Shown here: positions 44,387 to 53,737 of the stretch, in pieces | How the letters are laid out: every line of letters begins with the position of its first letter | Numbering within the stretch: position 1 is the first letter of the stretch | Origin: Anaerobium acetethylicum | Lineage (GTDB): Bacteria; Bacillota; Clostridia; Lachnospirales; Lachnospiraceae | Length of the DNA stretch: 64,000 nucleotides | Assembly (NCBI RefSeq): GCF_900096945.1 | Contig: NZ_FMKA01000001.1 | Coordinates: 124,001 to 188,000, forward strand | Direction of reading: 5' to 3' | The notes under the pieces: model-generated | Database searches by the model: none | The model's input: the letters and a program-made list of their open reading frames with translations, nothing else | What the model was told of the DNA's origin: nothing | Position numbers and translations under genes: made by a program

Positions 44387-45316
44387 ATGACTTTTAAAGA
44401 AGCAAAATGTCCTGAGTGCGGAGGTGCCCTTCAGATTCCGGATAATCTGGAGAAGGTTATCTGCATGTACTGCGGCAGCGAGATCACAGCGGCAATGGCT
44501 GTAAGGGCTGCAGAACTACAGGCAGAAGAGGACAGTGCGGATCCGGATAAATTTGACGATTATTTGAGGATTGCAACGGACAGGCTGCCTGGCATGCTCC
44601 TTAATACGGAACATGCATTCGAAAATTTCAAAAAGGATAAATATCCTGGAGCTTTCAGGGATTTTTGTGAGCGAAATGATTATGTCATGGAGGCAATTGA
44701 TAAGGGTTATCAATTGTCAAAGGACAAACCGGAGTATCTGAGAGGGATTTCCAGTGACTTCGTAAAAAAAGTGGATGAAAATCTTCAGCAGATTGGCAGA
44801 AAAAAGGCCATAGAAAGCAAACTGGTTGACTATAATTTTATTATGGCAACCTATGTGACTCCAAGCCTTCTTGAATACGGCACATCATCAACTGCGGCAC
44901 TTGCAGATGAAATACTTGCAAGCTGGAAGATCCAATTCCCAAAAACAAATCTTGGGAAAGCAGGGTTTGAGGAGATCAACAACGGATTCAGGAAGAAGTT
45001 GTGCTATATAACAACAGCTGTATGCGAAAGCTTTGGAAAACCTGATGACTGTTATGAACTTACCCTTCTGAGAAGCTACCGCGATACATATCTGCAGAAC
45101 CAGTCCGAGGGCGAACTTCTTATAAAGCAGTATTATGACATTGCGCCGACCATTGTCAAACGCATCAATAAGCTGCCTGATCACAAAGAAGTCTACCTTG
45201 GCATATGGAAGGCTTATATAGAACCCTGCATCAGGCTTATTGAAGAAAACAAAAATGCGAAATGCCAGGAAGTGTATACAAAAATGGTAATGGAGCTTAA
45301 AGAAAAATATAAGTAA
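44387..45316 (+). CDS. Zinc-ribbon protein with C-terminal CFI-box domain, function unknown
   Basis: Cytosolic protein of 309 residues. The N-terminus is a zinc ribbon with two CxxC knuckles (CPECGG at 8-13 and CMYCGS at 27-32). A helical middle region (50-195) has no recognised family. The C-terminus begins CYITTAVCESFGKPDDCYEL and continues with LLRSYRDTYL and YYDIAPTIVKRIN, the pattern of the CFI-box C-terminal domain found in many Clostridia proteins of unknown role. No membrane segment or signal peptide. Its stop codon lies inside the end repeat of the downstream dispersed element, so the natural 3' end may have been altered. Function cannot be assigned. Confidence 0.8.
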   Translation: MTFKEAKCPECGGALQIPDNLEKVICMYCGSEITAAMAVRAAELQAEEDSADPDKFDDYLRIATDRLPGMLLNTEHAFENFKKDKYPGAFRDFCERNDYVMEAIDKGYQLSKDKPEYLRGISSDFVKKVDENLQQIGRKKAIESKLVDYNFIMATYVTPSLLEYGTSSTAALADEILASWKIQFPKTNLGKAGFEEINNGFRKKLCYITTAVCESFGKPDDCYELTLLRSYRDTYLQNQSEGELLIKQYYDIAPTIVKRINKLPDHKEVYLGIWKAYIEPCIRLIEENKNAKCQEVYTKMVMELKEKYK

Positions 45317-45455
45317 CTATTCAGGACTACGTCCTTCATAGTCACATATGATGCACACAAATTGCAAAATCAGCAATTTGGGGCACGAATGTCTCAGGTT
45401 TTTATGCAACATCAGCATAAAAACACCTCGCGAGACAGGGGGTCTGAACATTTAA
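45313..45455 (+). repeat. 143 bp dispersed element, copy A (family ii)
   Basis: Begins GTAACTATTCAGGAC and contains two internal hairpins: AAATTGC/GCAATTT and GTTTTTATGC/GCATAAAAAC, the latter framed by TGTCTC/GAGACA. The right end repeat has decayed. About nine of ten positions match copy B at 46814 across the first 127 bases. Same orientation as copy B; metY lies between them. Confidence 0.88.
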
Positions 45456-45487
45456 AAAATATACCCGATAGCGAAAGGACACACATT

Positions 45488-46774
45488 ATGATGAATAAAA
45501 ATTACAGGCCAGAAACAAAATGCATACAGTCCGGATGGCAGCCGAAAAATGGGGAACCAAGAGTGCTCCCGATTTATCAGAGCACGACTTTTAAATATGA
45601 GACAAGCGATCAGATGGGTCGCCTTTTTGACCTGGAGGATGAGGGCTATTTCTATTCACGTCTTCAGAATCCTACAAATGATGCTGTTGCGTCCAAGATT
45701 GCAGATCTTGAAGGCGGTGTCGCAGCAATGCTCACTTCATCGGGACAGGCTGCCAACTTCTTTGCCATATTCAACATCTGCTCGGCAGGCGACCATGTCG
45801 TAAGCTCTTCGACAATCTACGGCGGAACACACAATCTTCTTGCAGTTACCCTGAAGAAGCTTGGAATCTCCTCCACCTTTATTAATCCTGATGCTTCAGA
45901 GGAGGAGATTGCAGCTGCTTTTCAGCCAAACACCAAAATACTGTTTGCAGAAACGATTGCAAATCCAGCACTTGTCGTTCTTGACATTGAAAAATTCGCA
46001 AAGATTGCCCACAGCCAGGGAGTACCGCTGATCGTAGACAATACCTTTGCAACTCCAATAAACTGCAGGCCTTTTGAGTGGGGTGCTGACATCGTAACGC
46101 ACTCTACCACGAAATACATGGATGGCCATGCGGTAAGCCTTGGCGGATGCATTGTTGACAGCGGCAATTTCGACTGGGATGCCCATGCTGACAAGTTCCC
46201 AGGCCTGACTGAGCCTGACGATTCCTACCATGGAATTACCTATACCGAAAAATTCGGAAAAGCAGCCTACATCACAAAGGCAACTGTTCAGCTTATGAGA
46301 GACCTGGGTTCAGTCCAGTCTCCCAACAATGCCTTTCTTCTGAATATTGGTCTGGAAACCCTTCATCTCAGGGTCCCGAGACATTGTGAGAATGCCCAGG
46401 CGGTAGCTGAATTCCTGGAAAGCAACGATAAGGTTGCCTGGGTCAATTATCCCGGATTAAAGAGCAACAAGTATTATGACCTGGCAAAGAAATACATGCC
46501 GACAGGAACCTGCGGCGTCATTTCATTTGGCTTAAAAGGTGGAAGGGAAGTGACGCCCGGGTTCATGGACAGCCTTGAACTTGCTGCCATCGTGACTCAT
46601 GTTGCAGATGCGCGTACATCTGTACTGCATCCGGCGAGCCATACGCACAGACAGATGAACGATGAACAGCTTGCAGAAGCAGGCGTCGATCCTGCCCTGA
46701 TCAGGCTTTCTGTAGGGATTGAGAATGTTCAGGATATCATTGCTGATTTACAGCAGGCTCTTGATAAAATCTGA
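45488..46774 (+). CDS. metY: O-acetylhomoserine sulfhydrylase
   Basis: PLP enzyme that makes homocysteine (or methionine directly) from O-acetylhomoserine and sulfide. The 428-residue length fits MetY. Motifs include YSRLQNPTNDAV, SSGQAANFFAIFNICSAGD, DNTFATPINCRPFEWGADIV and the PLP lysine in HSTTKYMDGHA. ATG 45488 follows GAAAGGA by eight bases; the frame continues upstream into the repeat element but that part is not protein-like. The gene is enclosed by two direct copies of the 143 bp element, which may let it be lost or moved by recombination. No S-box or T-box was seen upstream. Confidence 0.93.
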   Translation: MMNKNYRPETKCIQSGWQPKNGEPRVLPIYQSTTFKYETSDQMGRLFDLEDEGYFYSRLQNPTNDAVASKIADLEGGVAAMLTSSGQAANFFAIFNICSAGDHVVSSSTIYGGTHNLLAVTLKKLGISSTFINPDASEEEIAAAFQPNTKILFAETIANPALVVLDIEKFAKIAHSQGVPLIVDNTFATPINCRPFEWGADIVTHSTTKYMDGHAVSLGGCIVDSGNFDWDAHADKFPGLTEPDDSYHGITYTEKFGKAAYITKATVQLMRDLGSVQSPNNAFLLNIGLETLHLRVPRHCENAQAVAEFLESNDKVAWVNYPGLKSNKYYDLAKKYMPTGTCGVISFGLKGGREVTPGFMDSLELAAIVTHVADARTSVLHPASHTHRQMNDEQLAEAGVDPALIRLSVGIENVQDIIADLQQALDKI

Positions 46775-46785
46775 TAAGCTGAAAG

Positions 46786-46813
46786 AAGAGAATCACTGCA
46801 AGGTGGTTCTTTT
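46786..46813 (+). terminator. Terminator after metY
   Basis: AAGAGAATCAC (46786-46796) pairs with GTGGTTCTTTT (46803-46813), 11 bp including wobbles, 6-base loop, ending in TTTT. Element copy B starts at the next base. Confidence 0.7.
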
Positions 46814-46956
46814 GTAACTATTCAGGACTACGCCCTTCATAGTCACCGATGATGCACACAAATTGCAAAATCAGCAATTTGGCGCACGCATGTCTCGTGT
46901 TTTTATGCAAATTCAGCATAAAAACACCTTGCGAGGCAGGGATTTTGAATAGTTAC
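46814..46956 (+). repeat. 143 bp dispersed element, copy B (family ii)
   Basis: Complete copy with perfect 11 bp terminal inverted repeats GTAACTATTCA and TGAATAGTTAC. Internal hairpins AAATTGC/GCAATTT and GTGTTTTTATGC/GCATAAAAACAC. No coding potential. It fits a MITE-like non-autonomous element; no transposase with these ends is present in the window. Confidence 0.9.
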
Positions 46957-46962
46957 GTTCTT

Positions 46963-46996
46963 TTTATCTCATGGGACAGTTTGTCGATGAGATAAA
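46963..46996 (+). repeat. Inverted repeat upstream of the FtsK/SpoIIIE gene
   Basis: TTTATCTCAT (46963-46972) and ATGAGATAAA (46987-46996) with a 14-base centre. The arms and the CAGTTTGTC.ATGAGATAAA right side resemble the outer part of the palindrome at 19850-19913, so this may be a shortened member of family iii. Confidence 0.5.
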
Positions 46997-47073
46997 GAAT
47001 GCTCGGTGTGGAGCCACCCGCGCAATGGAATTGGGTCGTAAAGGCACCGCGCTAAGCAGGAGAGGAACAATGG

Positions 47074-49776
47074 ATGACTACTAATACAAAAAACATAAAC
47101 AAAACCAGGAACGCTGGTCCGAAATCCCAGGCTAAAAAGACAGCAGCAAAGAAGACACAGGCAAAAAAAACACAGACAAACAGAACACAGACAAAGAGAA
47201 CCGCAGCCCGCAGGATAACGGCTCCGGAGCCGGCAGGCGCACCTGGACATGGCTTAAAGGACGAAGTGGTGCTCCTTGGAGTACTGGCAGTATCCATTCT
47301 CCTTGCCATCAGCAGTTTCGGAGCCGGCGGCCTTTTTGGAAGGTACATAAGCGGGTTTCTGTTCGGAATGTTCGGAATCATGGCATATCTGTTTCCGTTC
47401 CTGCTTTTCCTTGGAGCTGCGTTTGCTGTTTCCAATAGAAACAACCGCATCGCCCATATAAAAATCGCGGCAGAAATTCTGCTTTTCATAGTCATGTGCA
47501 CCTTTATGCAGCTGATATCCACTGGTCGAGACGGCCTGCCTGGATTATCAGAATATTACAGAGTTTCTTCGCTTGAAAAAAAGGGTGGCGGCTTGATCGG
47601 CGGCCTCCTGGCGGATCTGTTGACGCCTGCATTCGGTCTGGCAGGAGCCTATGTCGTAATCATCATAGGAATCATTATCTGCGTAGTGATGATTACTGAA
47701 AAGTCCTTTTTCAGAGGCGTTAAAAAAGGAAGCTCAAAAGTATATGTCTCAGCCAGGGATGACGTCGCAAAGAGAAAAGAGAGGCATAAAGCCAGCCAGG
47801 AAGCCAGGGCACTCAGAAAAGAGCTCAGGATGGAGAAGAAGGTTTCGGGTGTCGCAATTGACACGAAAATCACGGCGGAGGCACCGGAAGCGGATGAGAT
47901 CCATGAGATTTCTGAAGCATTCCCAGAAACAGCATTTGACACTCCTGCAATAGAACTGGCTGCACTGCCGGAAGAACAGCTGCTGGCCTATGGAGAAGAC
48001 ATGTATGATTTCGAGGCTGTCTTTGCGTACGACCATGAGATGGCCGGCCAGGAACAGACAGCGTTTTTTGGAATCGATGCAGTTCCTGAGCAGGACGGTA
48101 CCCAGGGCAACCCATGTTTTGCGCCTGAAACAGGTGCATCATCCGGTCAGGACGGCGAAGAGGAGGAGGAAATCCCCTTCCAGGAAGCTGATCCTATGGA
48201 TAACAGGGCTGATCAGGAGCCGCCTGCGGCAGAAGCGGCAGTTAAACAACCAGCTGCTTCAGACCAGCAGGAGGAATCCGGAATTCTTCAGGAACCTGCT
48301 GATTCACCTGTCAAATATGAATTCCCGCCAATTGACCTCCTGCATAAAGGGTCAAAAAAATCGGCTGCAGGAAATGAGAAGCATCTCAGGGAGACAGCAA
48401 TAAAGCTTCAGAAAACCCTTGAGAACTTCGGTGTCGGAGTTGCTGTCACAAATGTAAGCTGCGGTCCATCCGTAACAAGATATGAGCTTCAGCCGGAACA
48501 AGGCGTAAAGGTAAGTAAAATTGTGAGCCTTGCCGATGATATTAAACTGAATCTTGCTGCTGCTGACATCAGGATAGAAGCTCCAATCCCTGGAAAGGCA
48601 GCCGTTGGCATAGAAGTGCCGAATAAGGAAAACAGCGCAGTTATGCTGAGGGATCTTCTGGAGTCGGATGAATTCAGAAAACATCCGTCAAACATAGCCT
48701 TTGCAGCTGGAAAAGACATATCGGGGCAGGTAGTGGTAACGGACATTGCAAAGATGCCCCACCTTCTGATAGCGGGTGCGACCGGCTCTGGTAAATCGGT
48801 ATGTATCAACACGATCATCATGAGCATTCTGTATAAGGCAGATCCGGCGGATGTCAAGCTCATCATGATTGATCCCAAGGTTGTCGAGCTCAGCGTCTAC
48901 AACGGAATCCCTCATCTTTTCATTCCGGTCGTTACAGACCCTAAAAAAGCAGCCGGAGCCCTTAATTGGGCTGTTGCAGAAATGACGGAGCGATACAAAA
49001 AATTCGCTGACCTGAATGTAAGGGATCTGAAGGGATATAATGAAAAAATCGAAACGATTAAGGATATCGAAGAAGATGGCAAACCGGAAAAGCTTCCGCA
49101 GATCGTCATTATCGTAGATGAGCTTGCAGACCTGATGATGGTTGCTCCGGGCGAGGTAGAGGATGCCATCTGCAGGCTGGCGCAGCTTGCCAGAGCAGCC
49201 GGGATCCATCTTGTCATTGCGACACAGAGACCTTCTGTCAATGTCATCACCGGTCTGATCAAGGCGAACATGCCTTCGAGGATTGCATTCTCCGTATCGT
49301 CAGGAGTCGATTCCAGGACAATCATAGACATGAACGGTGCTGAAAAGCTTCTCGGCAAGGGCGATATGCTTTTCTACCCTTCCGGTTACCAGAAACCAGC
49401 CAGGGTGCAGGGCGCCTTCGTTTCAGACGGAGAGGTTGGGGATGTCGTTAATTTTCTGACAAGCAAGCACTCTGCTGTCGTATATAACAGCGATATCGAG
49501 ACGAAAATCAACAGTGCCCAGGCATCCGCAGAGAGCGGCTCAGCATCTGCAGAACGGGATGCCTATTTTACAGATGCCGGGAAATTCATAATTGAAAAAG
49601 ATAAGGCATCTATCGGCATGCTTCAGCGCGTTTTCAAAATTGGGTTCAACAGGGCCGCCAGAATCATGGACCAGCTTTCTGAAGCCGGCGTCGTAGGTGA
49701 TGAGGAAGGAACGAAGCCCAGGAAGGTTCTCATGTCAATAGAAGAATTCGAAGAATATATTGACGAATATATTTAA
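47074..49776 (+). CDS. ftsK: DNA translocase of the FtsK/SpoIIIE family
   Basis: Membrane-anchored motor that pumps chromosomal DNA through the division septum. The 900-residue protein has a Lys/Thr/Gln-rich N-terminus (1-50), four membrane segments (about 65-215), a long acidic linker (about 250-430), the alpha/beta motor with Walker A GATGSGKSV at 567-575 and Walker B VIIVDELADLMM, and a C-terminal winged-helix gamma domain (GFNRAARIMDQLSEAGVVG) that reads polar sequences. It could be named SpoIIIE; sporulation cannot be inferred from it alone. ATG 47074 follows AGGAGAGG; ATG 47070 opens a four-codon frame only. Confidence 0.92.
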   Translation: MTTNTKNINKTRNAGPKSQAKKTAAKKTQAKKTQTNRTQTKRTAARRITAPEPAGAPGHGLKDEVVLLGVLAVSILLAISSFGAGGLFGRYISGFLFGMFGIMAYLFPFLLFLGAAFAVSNRNNRIAHIKIAAEILLFIVMCTFMQLISTGRDGLPGLSEYYRVSSLEKKGGGLIGGLLADLLTPAFGLAGAYVVIIIGIIICVVMITEKSFFRGVKKGSSKVYVSARDDVAKRKERHKASQEARALRKELRMEKKVSGVAIDTKITAEAPEADEIHEISEAFPETAFDTPAIELAALPEEQLLAYGEDMYDFEAVFAYDHEMAGQEQTAFFGIDAVPEQDGTQGNPCFAPETGASSGQDGEEEEEIPFQEADPMDNRADQEPPAAEAAVKQPAASDQQEESGILQEPADSPVKYEFPPIDLLHKGSKKSAAGNEKHLRETAIKLQKTLENFGVGVAVTNVSCGPSVTRYELQPEQGVKVSKIVSLADDIKLNLAAADIRIEAPIPGKAAVGIEVPNKENSAVMLRDLLESDEFRKHPSNIAFAAGKDISGQVVVTDIAKMPHLLIAGATGSGKSVCINTIIMSILYKADPADVKLIMIDPKVVELSVYNGIPHLFIPVVTDPKKAAGALNWAVAEMTERYKKFADLNVRDLKGYNEKIETIKDIEEDGKPEKLPQIVIIVDELADLMMVAPGEVEDAICRLAQLARAAGIHLVIATQRPSVNVITGLIKANMPSRIAFSVSSGVDSRTIIDMNGAEKLLGKGDMLFYPSGYQKPARVQGAFVSDGEVGDVVNFLTSKHSAVVYNSDIETKINSAQASAESGSASAERDAYFTDAGKFIIEKDKASIGMLQRVFKIGFNRAARIMDQLSEAGVVGDEEGTKPRKVLMSIEEFEEYIDEYI

Positions 49777-49808
49777 AGTGTGTTAAACATATATTGGATA
49801 AAATTTAG

Positions 49809-49838
49809 AACCATTCAGGACAATGGCACTGAATAGTT
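49809..49838 (+). repeat. Internally deleted element of family ii
   Basis: AACCATTCAG (49809-49818) and CTGAATAGTT (49829-49838) are the two end repeats of the 143 bp element, one base changed, with only 10 bases between. It lies between the translocase gene and fhs. TTGCCA overlapping its right end and TATTAT at 49861 could form a weak promoter for fhs. Confidence 0.6.
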
Positions 49839-49892
49839 GCCAAAATCTAATAATTAAAAATATTATTTGCTATAGAAAGGCGTGGCGCAGGA

Positions 49893-51563
49893 ATGAAAAC
49901 AGATATACAGATAGCTCAGGAAGCAAAAATGGTCCATATCAATGAAGTGGCAGCTAAACTTCAGGTGGATGCAGATGATTTGGAATTATACGGGAAACAT
50001 AAGGCTAAACTTTCCAATGAATTATGGGAAAAGGTCAAAGACAGAAAAGATGGAAAACTCATCCTGGTAACAGCAATCAATCCGACTCCGGCTGGAGAAG
50101 GGAAGACTACAATAACAGTTGGCCTCGGGCAGGCCTTTGGAAAACTTGATAAGAAGGCTGTAATAGCCCTCAGAGAGCCTTCCTTAGGACCATGCTTCGG
50201 AATCAAGGGCGGAGCCGCAGGCGGCGGTTACTCCCAGGTAGTTCCGATGGAGGATCTGAATCTGCATTTTACGGGAGATTTCCATGCGATCACTTCGGCC
50301 AACAATCTTCTTGCGGCTTTGCTTGACAATCATATTCATCAGGGCAATGCGCTCAGAATAGACACCAGACAGGTTGTATGGAAAAGATGTGTGGATATAA
50401 ACGACCGTGTGCTCAGGAATGTTGTCGTCGGTCTTGGAAACAAGATGGATGGCGTCGTTCGTGAAGACCATTTTGTCATAACCGTGGCATCTGAAATCAT
50501 GGCAGTTCTCTGCCTTGCAGATGATATGGATGATCTGAAGAAGCGTCTGGGCGAAATCATCGTGGCTTATAACTTTGACGGCGAGCCTGTAACGGCTGCT
50601 GATCTGAATGCGACTGGTGCTATGGCAGCGCTGCTTAAGGATGCAATGAAGCCGAACCTGGTGCAGACCCTGGAACATACACCTGCCATCATTCACGGCG
50701 GACCTTTTGCAAATATCGCTCACGGCTGCAACAGCGTACGTGCTACGAAATTAGGATTAAAACTCGCAGATATCGTTGTTACTGAGGCGGGATTCGGAGC
50801 CGATCTCGGAGCCGAAAAATTCCTCAATATCAAATGCAGGAAAGCCGGCCTTAAGCCCGATGCCGTTGTTCTTGTAGCAACTGTACGTGCCCTTAAATAT
50901 AATGGCGGAGTTCCAAAGGCAGAGCTTGGGGAAGAGAACCTCGAAGCGCTCAGCAAGGGAATCGTCAACCTCGAAAAGCACATTGAAAACCTGCAGAAGT
51001 TTGGAGTGCCGATTGTCGTTACGCTGAACTCCTTCATTACAGATACTGCAGCAGAAAATGAGTTCATAAGAAAATTCTGTGAAGACAGAGGTTGTGATTT
51101 CGCGCTTGCAGAAGTATGGGAAAAAGGAGGAAATGGCGGAATTGCCCTTGCGGAAAAAGTACTTGAAACTCTTGCAAACAAAGAAAGCCATTTCAAGCCT
51201 CTCTACGAAGACAGCCTTCCATTAAAAAAGAAAATCGAAATGATTGCAAAAGAAATCTACGGCGCAGACGGCGTCGATTTCGATCCGGCAGCTGCAAAAT
51301 CGTTGAAAAAGATGGAAGAGATGGGATTCGGAAAATTCCCTGTGTGCATGGCAAAAAACCAGTACTCCTTATCCGACAATGCCTCTTTGTTAGGACGTCC
51401 TCAGGGATTCAGGGTTCATGTGCGTGAAGCCTATGTATCAGCCGGTGCAGGATTTGTAGTAGCCCTCACAGGTGCTGTCATGACAATGCCAGGACTGCCG
51501 AAAAACCCGGCAGCAAACTGCATCGACATAAACGACGAAGGAATGATCACAGGGCTCTTTTAA
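49893..51563 (+). CDS. fhs: Formate-tetrahydrofolate ligase
   Basis: ATP-dependent synthesis of 10-formyl-tetrahydrofolate from formate. At 556 residues it fits the monofunctional bacterial enzyme, with the P-loop [37 protein letters not shown] and [15 protein letters not shown] upstream is rather far (12 bases) from the ATG. folD follows after 67 bases, giving the two folate steps that feed purine synthesis and, in acetogens, the methyl branch of the Wood-Ljungdahl pathway. No other pathway genes are near, so acetogenesis is not implied. Confidence 0.96.
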   Translation: MKTDIQIAQEAKMVHINEVAAKLQVDADDLELYGKHKAKLSNELWEKVKDRKDGKLILVTAINPTPAGEGKTTITVGLGQAFGKLDKKAVIALREPSLGPCFGIKGGAAGGGYSQVVPMEDLNLHFTGDFHAITSANNLLAALLDNHIHQGNALRIDTRQVVWKRCVDINDRVLRNVVVGLGNKMDGVVREDHFVITVASEIMAVLCLADDMDDLKKRLGEIIVAYNFDGEPVTAADLNATGAMAALLKDAMKPNLVQTLEHTPAIIHGGPFANIAHGCNSVRATKLGLKLADIVVTEAGFGADLGAEKFLNIKCRKAGLKPDAVVLVATVRALKYNGGVPKAELGEENLEALSKGIVNLEKHIENLQKFGVPIVVTLNSFITDTAAENEFIRKFCEDRGCDFALAEVWEKGGNGGIALAEKVLETLANKESHFKPLYEDSLPLKKKIEMIAKEIYGADGVDFDPAAAKSLKKMEEMGFGKFPVCMAKNQYSLSDNASLLGRPQGFRVHVREAYVSAGAGFVVALTGAVMTMPGLPKNPAANCIDINDEGMITGLF

Positions 51564-51630
51564 CACTGCCTGTTTTTCAATCATTAAAAAATATCAGACG
51601 AAACTGTTTTCAAAGACAAAGGAGAATATT

Positions 51631-52470
51631 ATGGCATTTATTATCGATGGCAAGGCAATATCAGCAAAAATCAAAGATGAATTAAAAGAAGAAGTAGCTG
51701 CATTGAAAGCGGCCGGCAGGGAAATCGCCCTGGCCGTTATCCAGGTCGGAAGTGATCCTGCATCTTCAGTATATGTGAACAACAAGAAGAAGGCATGTGC
51801 GTATATCGGCATTGAATCCTTATCCTATGAATTTGCAGAAGACATCACCCAGGAAGAGCTGCTTGAACTGATCGCGGAGCTCAACGGCAGGGAAGATGTA
51901 AACGGGATCCTTGTACAGCTTCCTCTTCCTAAGCACATCAATGAAGAACTGGTAATCAATGCAATCTCTCCTGAAAAGGATGTTGACGGATTCCATCCTG
52001 CAAGCGTCGGCGCTATGTGTATCGGTCAGCCGGGATTTCTTTCCTGTACTCCGGCAGGTATCATCCAGCTTTTGAAACGGTCGAATATCGAAATAGAAGG
52101 TAAAAACTGTGTTGTAATCGGCAGAAGCAACATCGTAGGAAAACCTATGGCACTTCTTCTTCTGAGAGAGAACGGCACTGTGACCATCGCTCATTCAAGG
52201 ACAAAGGATCTGAAAGCAGTGGCAAAAGCTGCCGATATCCTGATAGTAGCCATTGGAAAACCAAAATTCATCAATAGCGAATATGTGAAGGATGGTGCAG
52301 TGGTAATCGATGTAGGAATCCACCGTGATGAAAACAACAAATTGTGCGGCGACGTGGATTATGACGACGTTATCGAAAAAGTCAGTGCCATCACACCTGT
52401 CCCGGGAGGCGTAGGTCCTATGACCATAGCAATGCTCATGAACAACTGCGTGGAGTCGGCCAGGGGATAA
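51631..52470 (+). CDS. folD: Bifunctional methylenetetrahydrofolate dehydrogenase/cyclohydrolase
   Basis: Interconverts 10-formyl-, methenyl- and methylene-tetrahydrofolate with NADP(H). The 279-residue protein has the active-site lysine region SSVYVNNKKKACAYIGI, GILVQLPLPKHI, PEKDVDGFHP and the Rossmann motif VVIGRSNIVGKPMALLL, ending TPVPGGVGPMTIAMLM. AAAGGAG lies before the ATG. It forms a functional pair with fhs. Confidence 0.96.
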   Translation: MAFIIDGKAISAKIKDELKEEVAALKAAGREIALAVIQVGSDPASSVYVNNKKKACAYIGIESLSYEFAEDITQEELLELIAELNGREDVNGILVQLPLPKHINEELVINAISPEKDVDGFHPASVGAMCIGQPGFLSCTPAGIIQLLKRSNIEIEGKNCVVIGRSNIVGKPMALLLLRENGTVTIAHSRTKDLKAVAKAADILIVAIGKPKFINSEYVKDGAVVIDVGIHRDENNKLCGDVDYDDVIEKVSAITPVPGGVGPMTIAMLMNNCVESARG

Positions 52471-52487
52471 GACCAGGAGGGTAACAT

Positions 52488-53654
52488 ATGTTTTGTGCGA
52501 AATGCGGAACTGAGCTGGAAGAGGGAAAACTTTTTTGTCCCAATTGCGGCAGGGGAGTTCAGATTGTGCCGGACTATAACCCAATGGAAGAAGTATATAA
52601 GAAAAAAGTCGCTGAAACGGTCGGTATCATGACCGATGAGACAAAAACGGAAAAACCTGCAGCTGCAGACGTCCATACTGGCGGAAGAAAGACTACAGCA
52701 AAAAAAGGAAGGGAAGAATTCAGCCAGATTGCTGTGTTCGTACTCCTGATTTTTGCTGGAATTGCAGTCTGGATCGTAATTGCATCCGTCCGAAAGGGCG
52801 TGGAAACGGAAAACTCCTACCAGTACAACCTTGCTAAGGCGCAGGAGCATGCAGAGGGCGGAAGATACGACATGGCAATACGCTATGCGGTGAAAGCCTC
52901 CGGGCTTTTAAAAAGCTCAGAAGACACGGCTGCCTATGCCGAAGCCATGGAGTTTTGCGGCTGGCTGTATCATCAGAACGGCGATATGAAAAATGCAGTT
53001 TTATCTTATAAATATGCAATCAATGCTGATTCCGGCTGTACGAAAGCCTGCTATCAGCTGATCGATATTTATGAAACGGAAAAGGATTATGAAAGCCTTT
53101 CGAAAATGGCAGCCTCAGCAGAAGACCCTGAAGTGAAGGAAATACTGGAAAAATATGAGGCTGTCGTGCCTGTTTTCAGCATGGAGGAGGGGCTTTACCA
53201 GGAACCTGTGGAACTCACCATGGCTGCAGGCCGGGGTGAAAAGATTTACTATACTCTGGATGGAACAGTTCCTGGCGAAACCAGCCCCCGGTACGAAGCT
53301 GCCATAAGCCTGCCGGAAGGTACGACGATCGTAAGGGCTGTACTGCAGAACAGCTTTGGTATAGTTGGAGGAGAGACAGCAAAGACCTATACAGTGGCAA
53401 TTCCCTCCCCGGAATCTCCGGATGTGGTTCCCGTTAGCGGGATCTACGGTCCGGGTACCTTGATTGAAATCGAAGTGCCGGAAGGCTGCAGGGCATACTA
53501 TACGCTGGATGGCAGCGAGCCCACAGCAGCCTCAGCTGAATATGAAGGACCAATTCCGATTCCTGAAGGGAATCACATATTTTCTGCTATATTAGTGAAT
53601 AAATATGAGAAAATAAGCATGGTCGCAAAAAGAAGCTATGTACGCAGACCATAG
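52488..53654 (+). CDS. Zinc-ribbon membrane protein with TPR-like and chitobiase-type C-terminal repeats
   Basis: Protein of 388 residues of unknown function. An N-terminal zinc ribbon (MFCAKCGTEL...LFCPNCGRGV) faces the cytosol, one membrane segment spans about 81-102, a TPR-like helical region (about 110-210) follows, and two repeats end the protein (about 225-300 and 310-385), each with the YYTLDGT/S-P motif of the CHB_HEX_C-type beta domain. The topology puts the repeats outside. AGGAGGG is close to the ATG. It follows folD by 17 bases but is probably functionally unrelated. Two other zinc-ribbon proteins of unknown role occur at 44387 and 63034. Confidence 0.82.
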   Translation: MFCAKCGTELEEGKLFCPNCGRGVQIVPDYNPMEEVYKKKVAETVGIMTDETKTEKPAAADVHTGGRKTTAKKGREEFSQIAVFVLLIFAGIAVWIVIASVRKGVETENSYQYNLAKAQEHAEGGRYDMAIRYAVKASGLLKSSEDTAAYAEAMEFCGWLYHQNGDMKNAVLSYKYAINADSGCTKACYQLIDIYETEKDYESLSKMAASAEDPEVKEILEKYEAVVPVFSMEEGLYQEPVELTMAAGRGEKIYYTLDGTVPGETSPRYEAAISLPEGTTIVRAVLQNSFGIVGGETAKTYTVAIPSPESPDVVPVSGIYGPGTLIEIEVPEGCRAYYTLDGSEPTAASAEYEGPIPIPEGNHIFSAILVNKYEKISMVAKRSYVRRP

Positions 53655-53668
53655 CTTCTTTTTCTTTT
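53627..53668 (+). terminator. Terminator overlapping the end of the zinc-ribbon gene
   Basis: AAAAAGAAGCTATG (53627-53640) pairs perfectly with CATAGCTTCTTTTT (53650-53663), followed by CTTTT. The stop codon lies in the 3' arm, so the last codons (KRSYVRRP) double as the stem. Confidence 0.88.
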
Positions 53669-53737
53669 ATTAATAAACTATATAAATATTCATTAAAAAT
53701 GATAACAAGCAAAAAGCAGAAATCATGCAAAAGACCG

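Noticed and set aside
45362-45487. N-terminal extension of MetY by 42 residues
   Set aside because: That stretch is encoded by the dispersed element, and a good ribosome binding site precedes ATG 45488, where homologues start.
49777-49892. Tetrahydrofolate riboswitch upstream of fhs
   Set aside because: None of the conserved motifs is present; the region holds a mini-element and AT-rich sequence.
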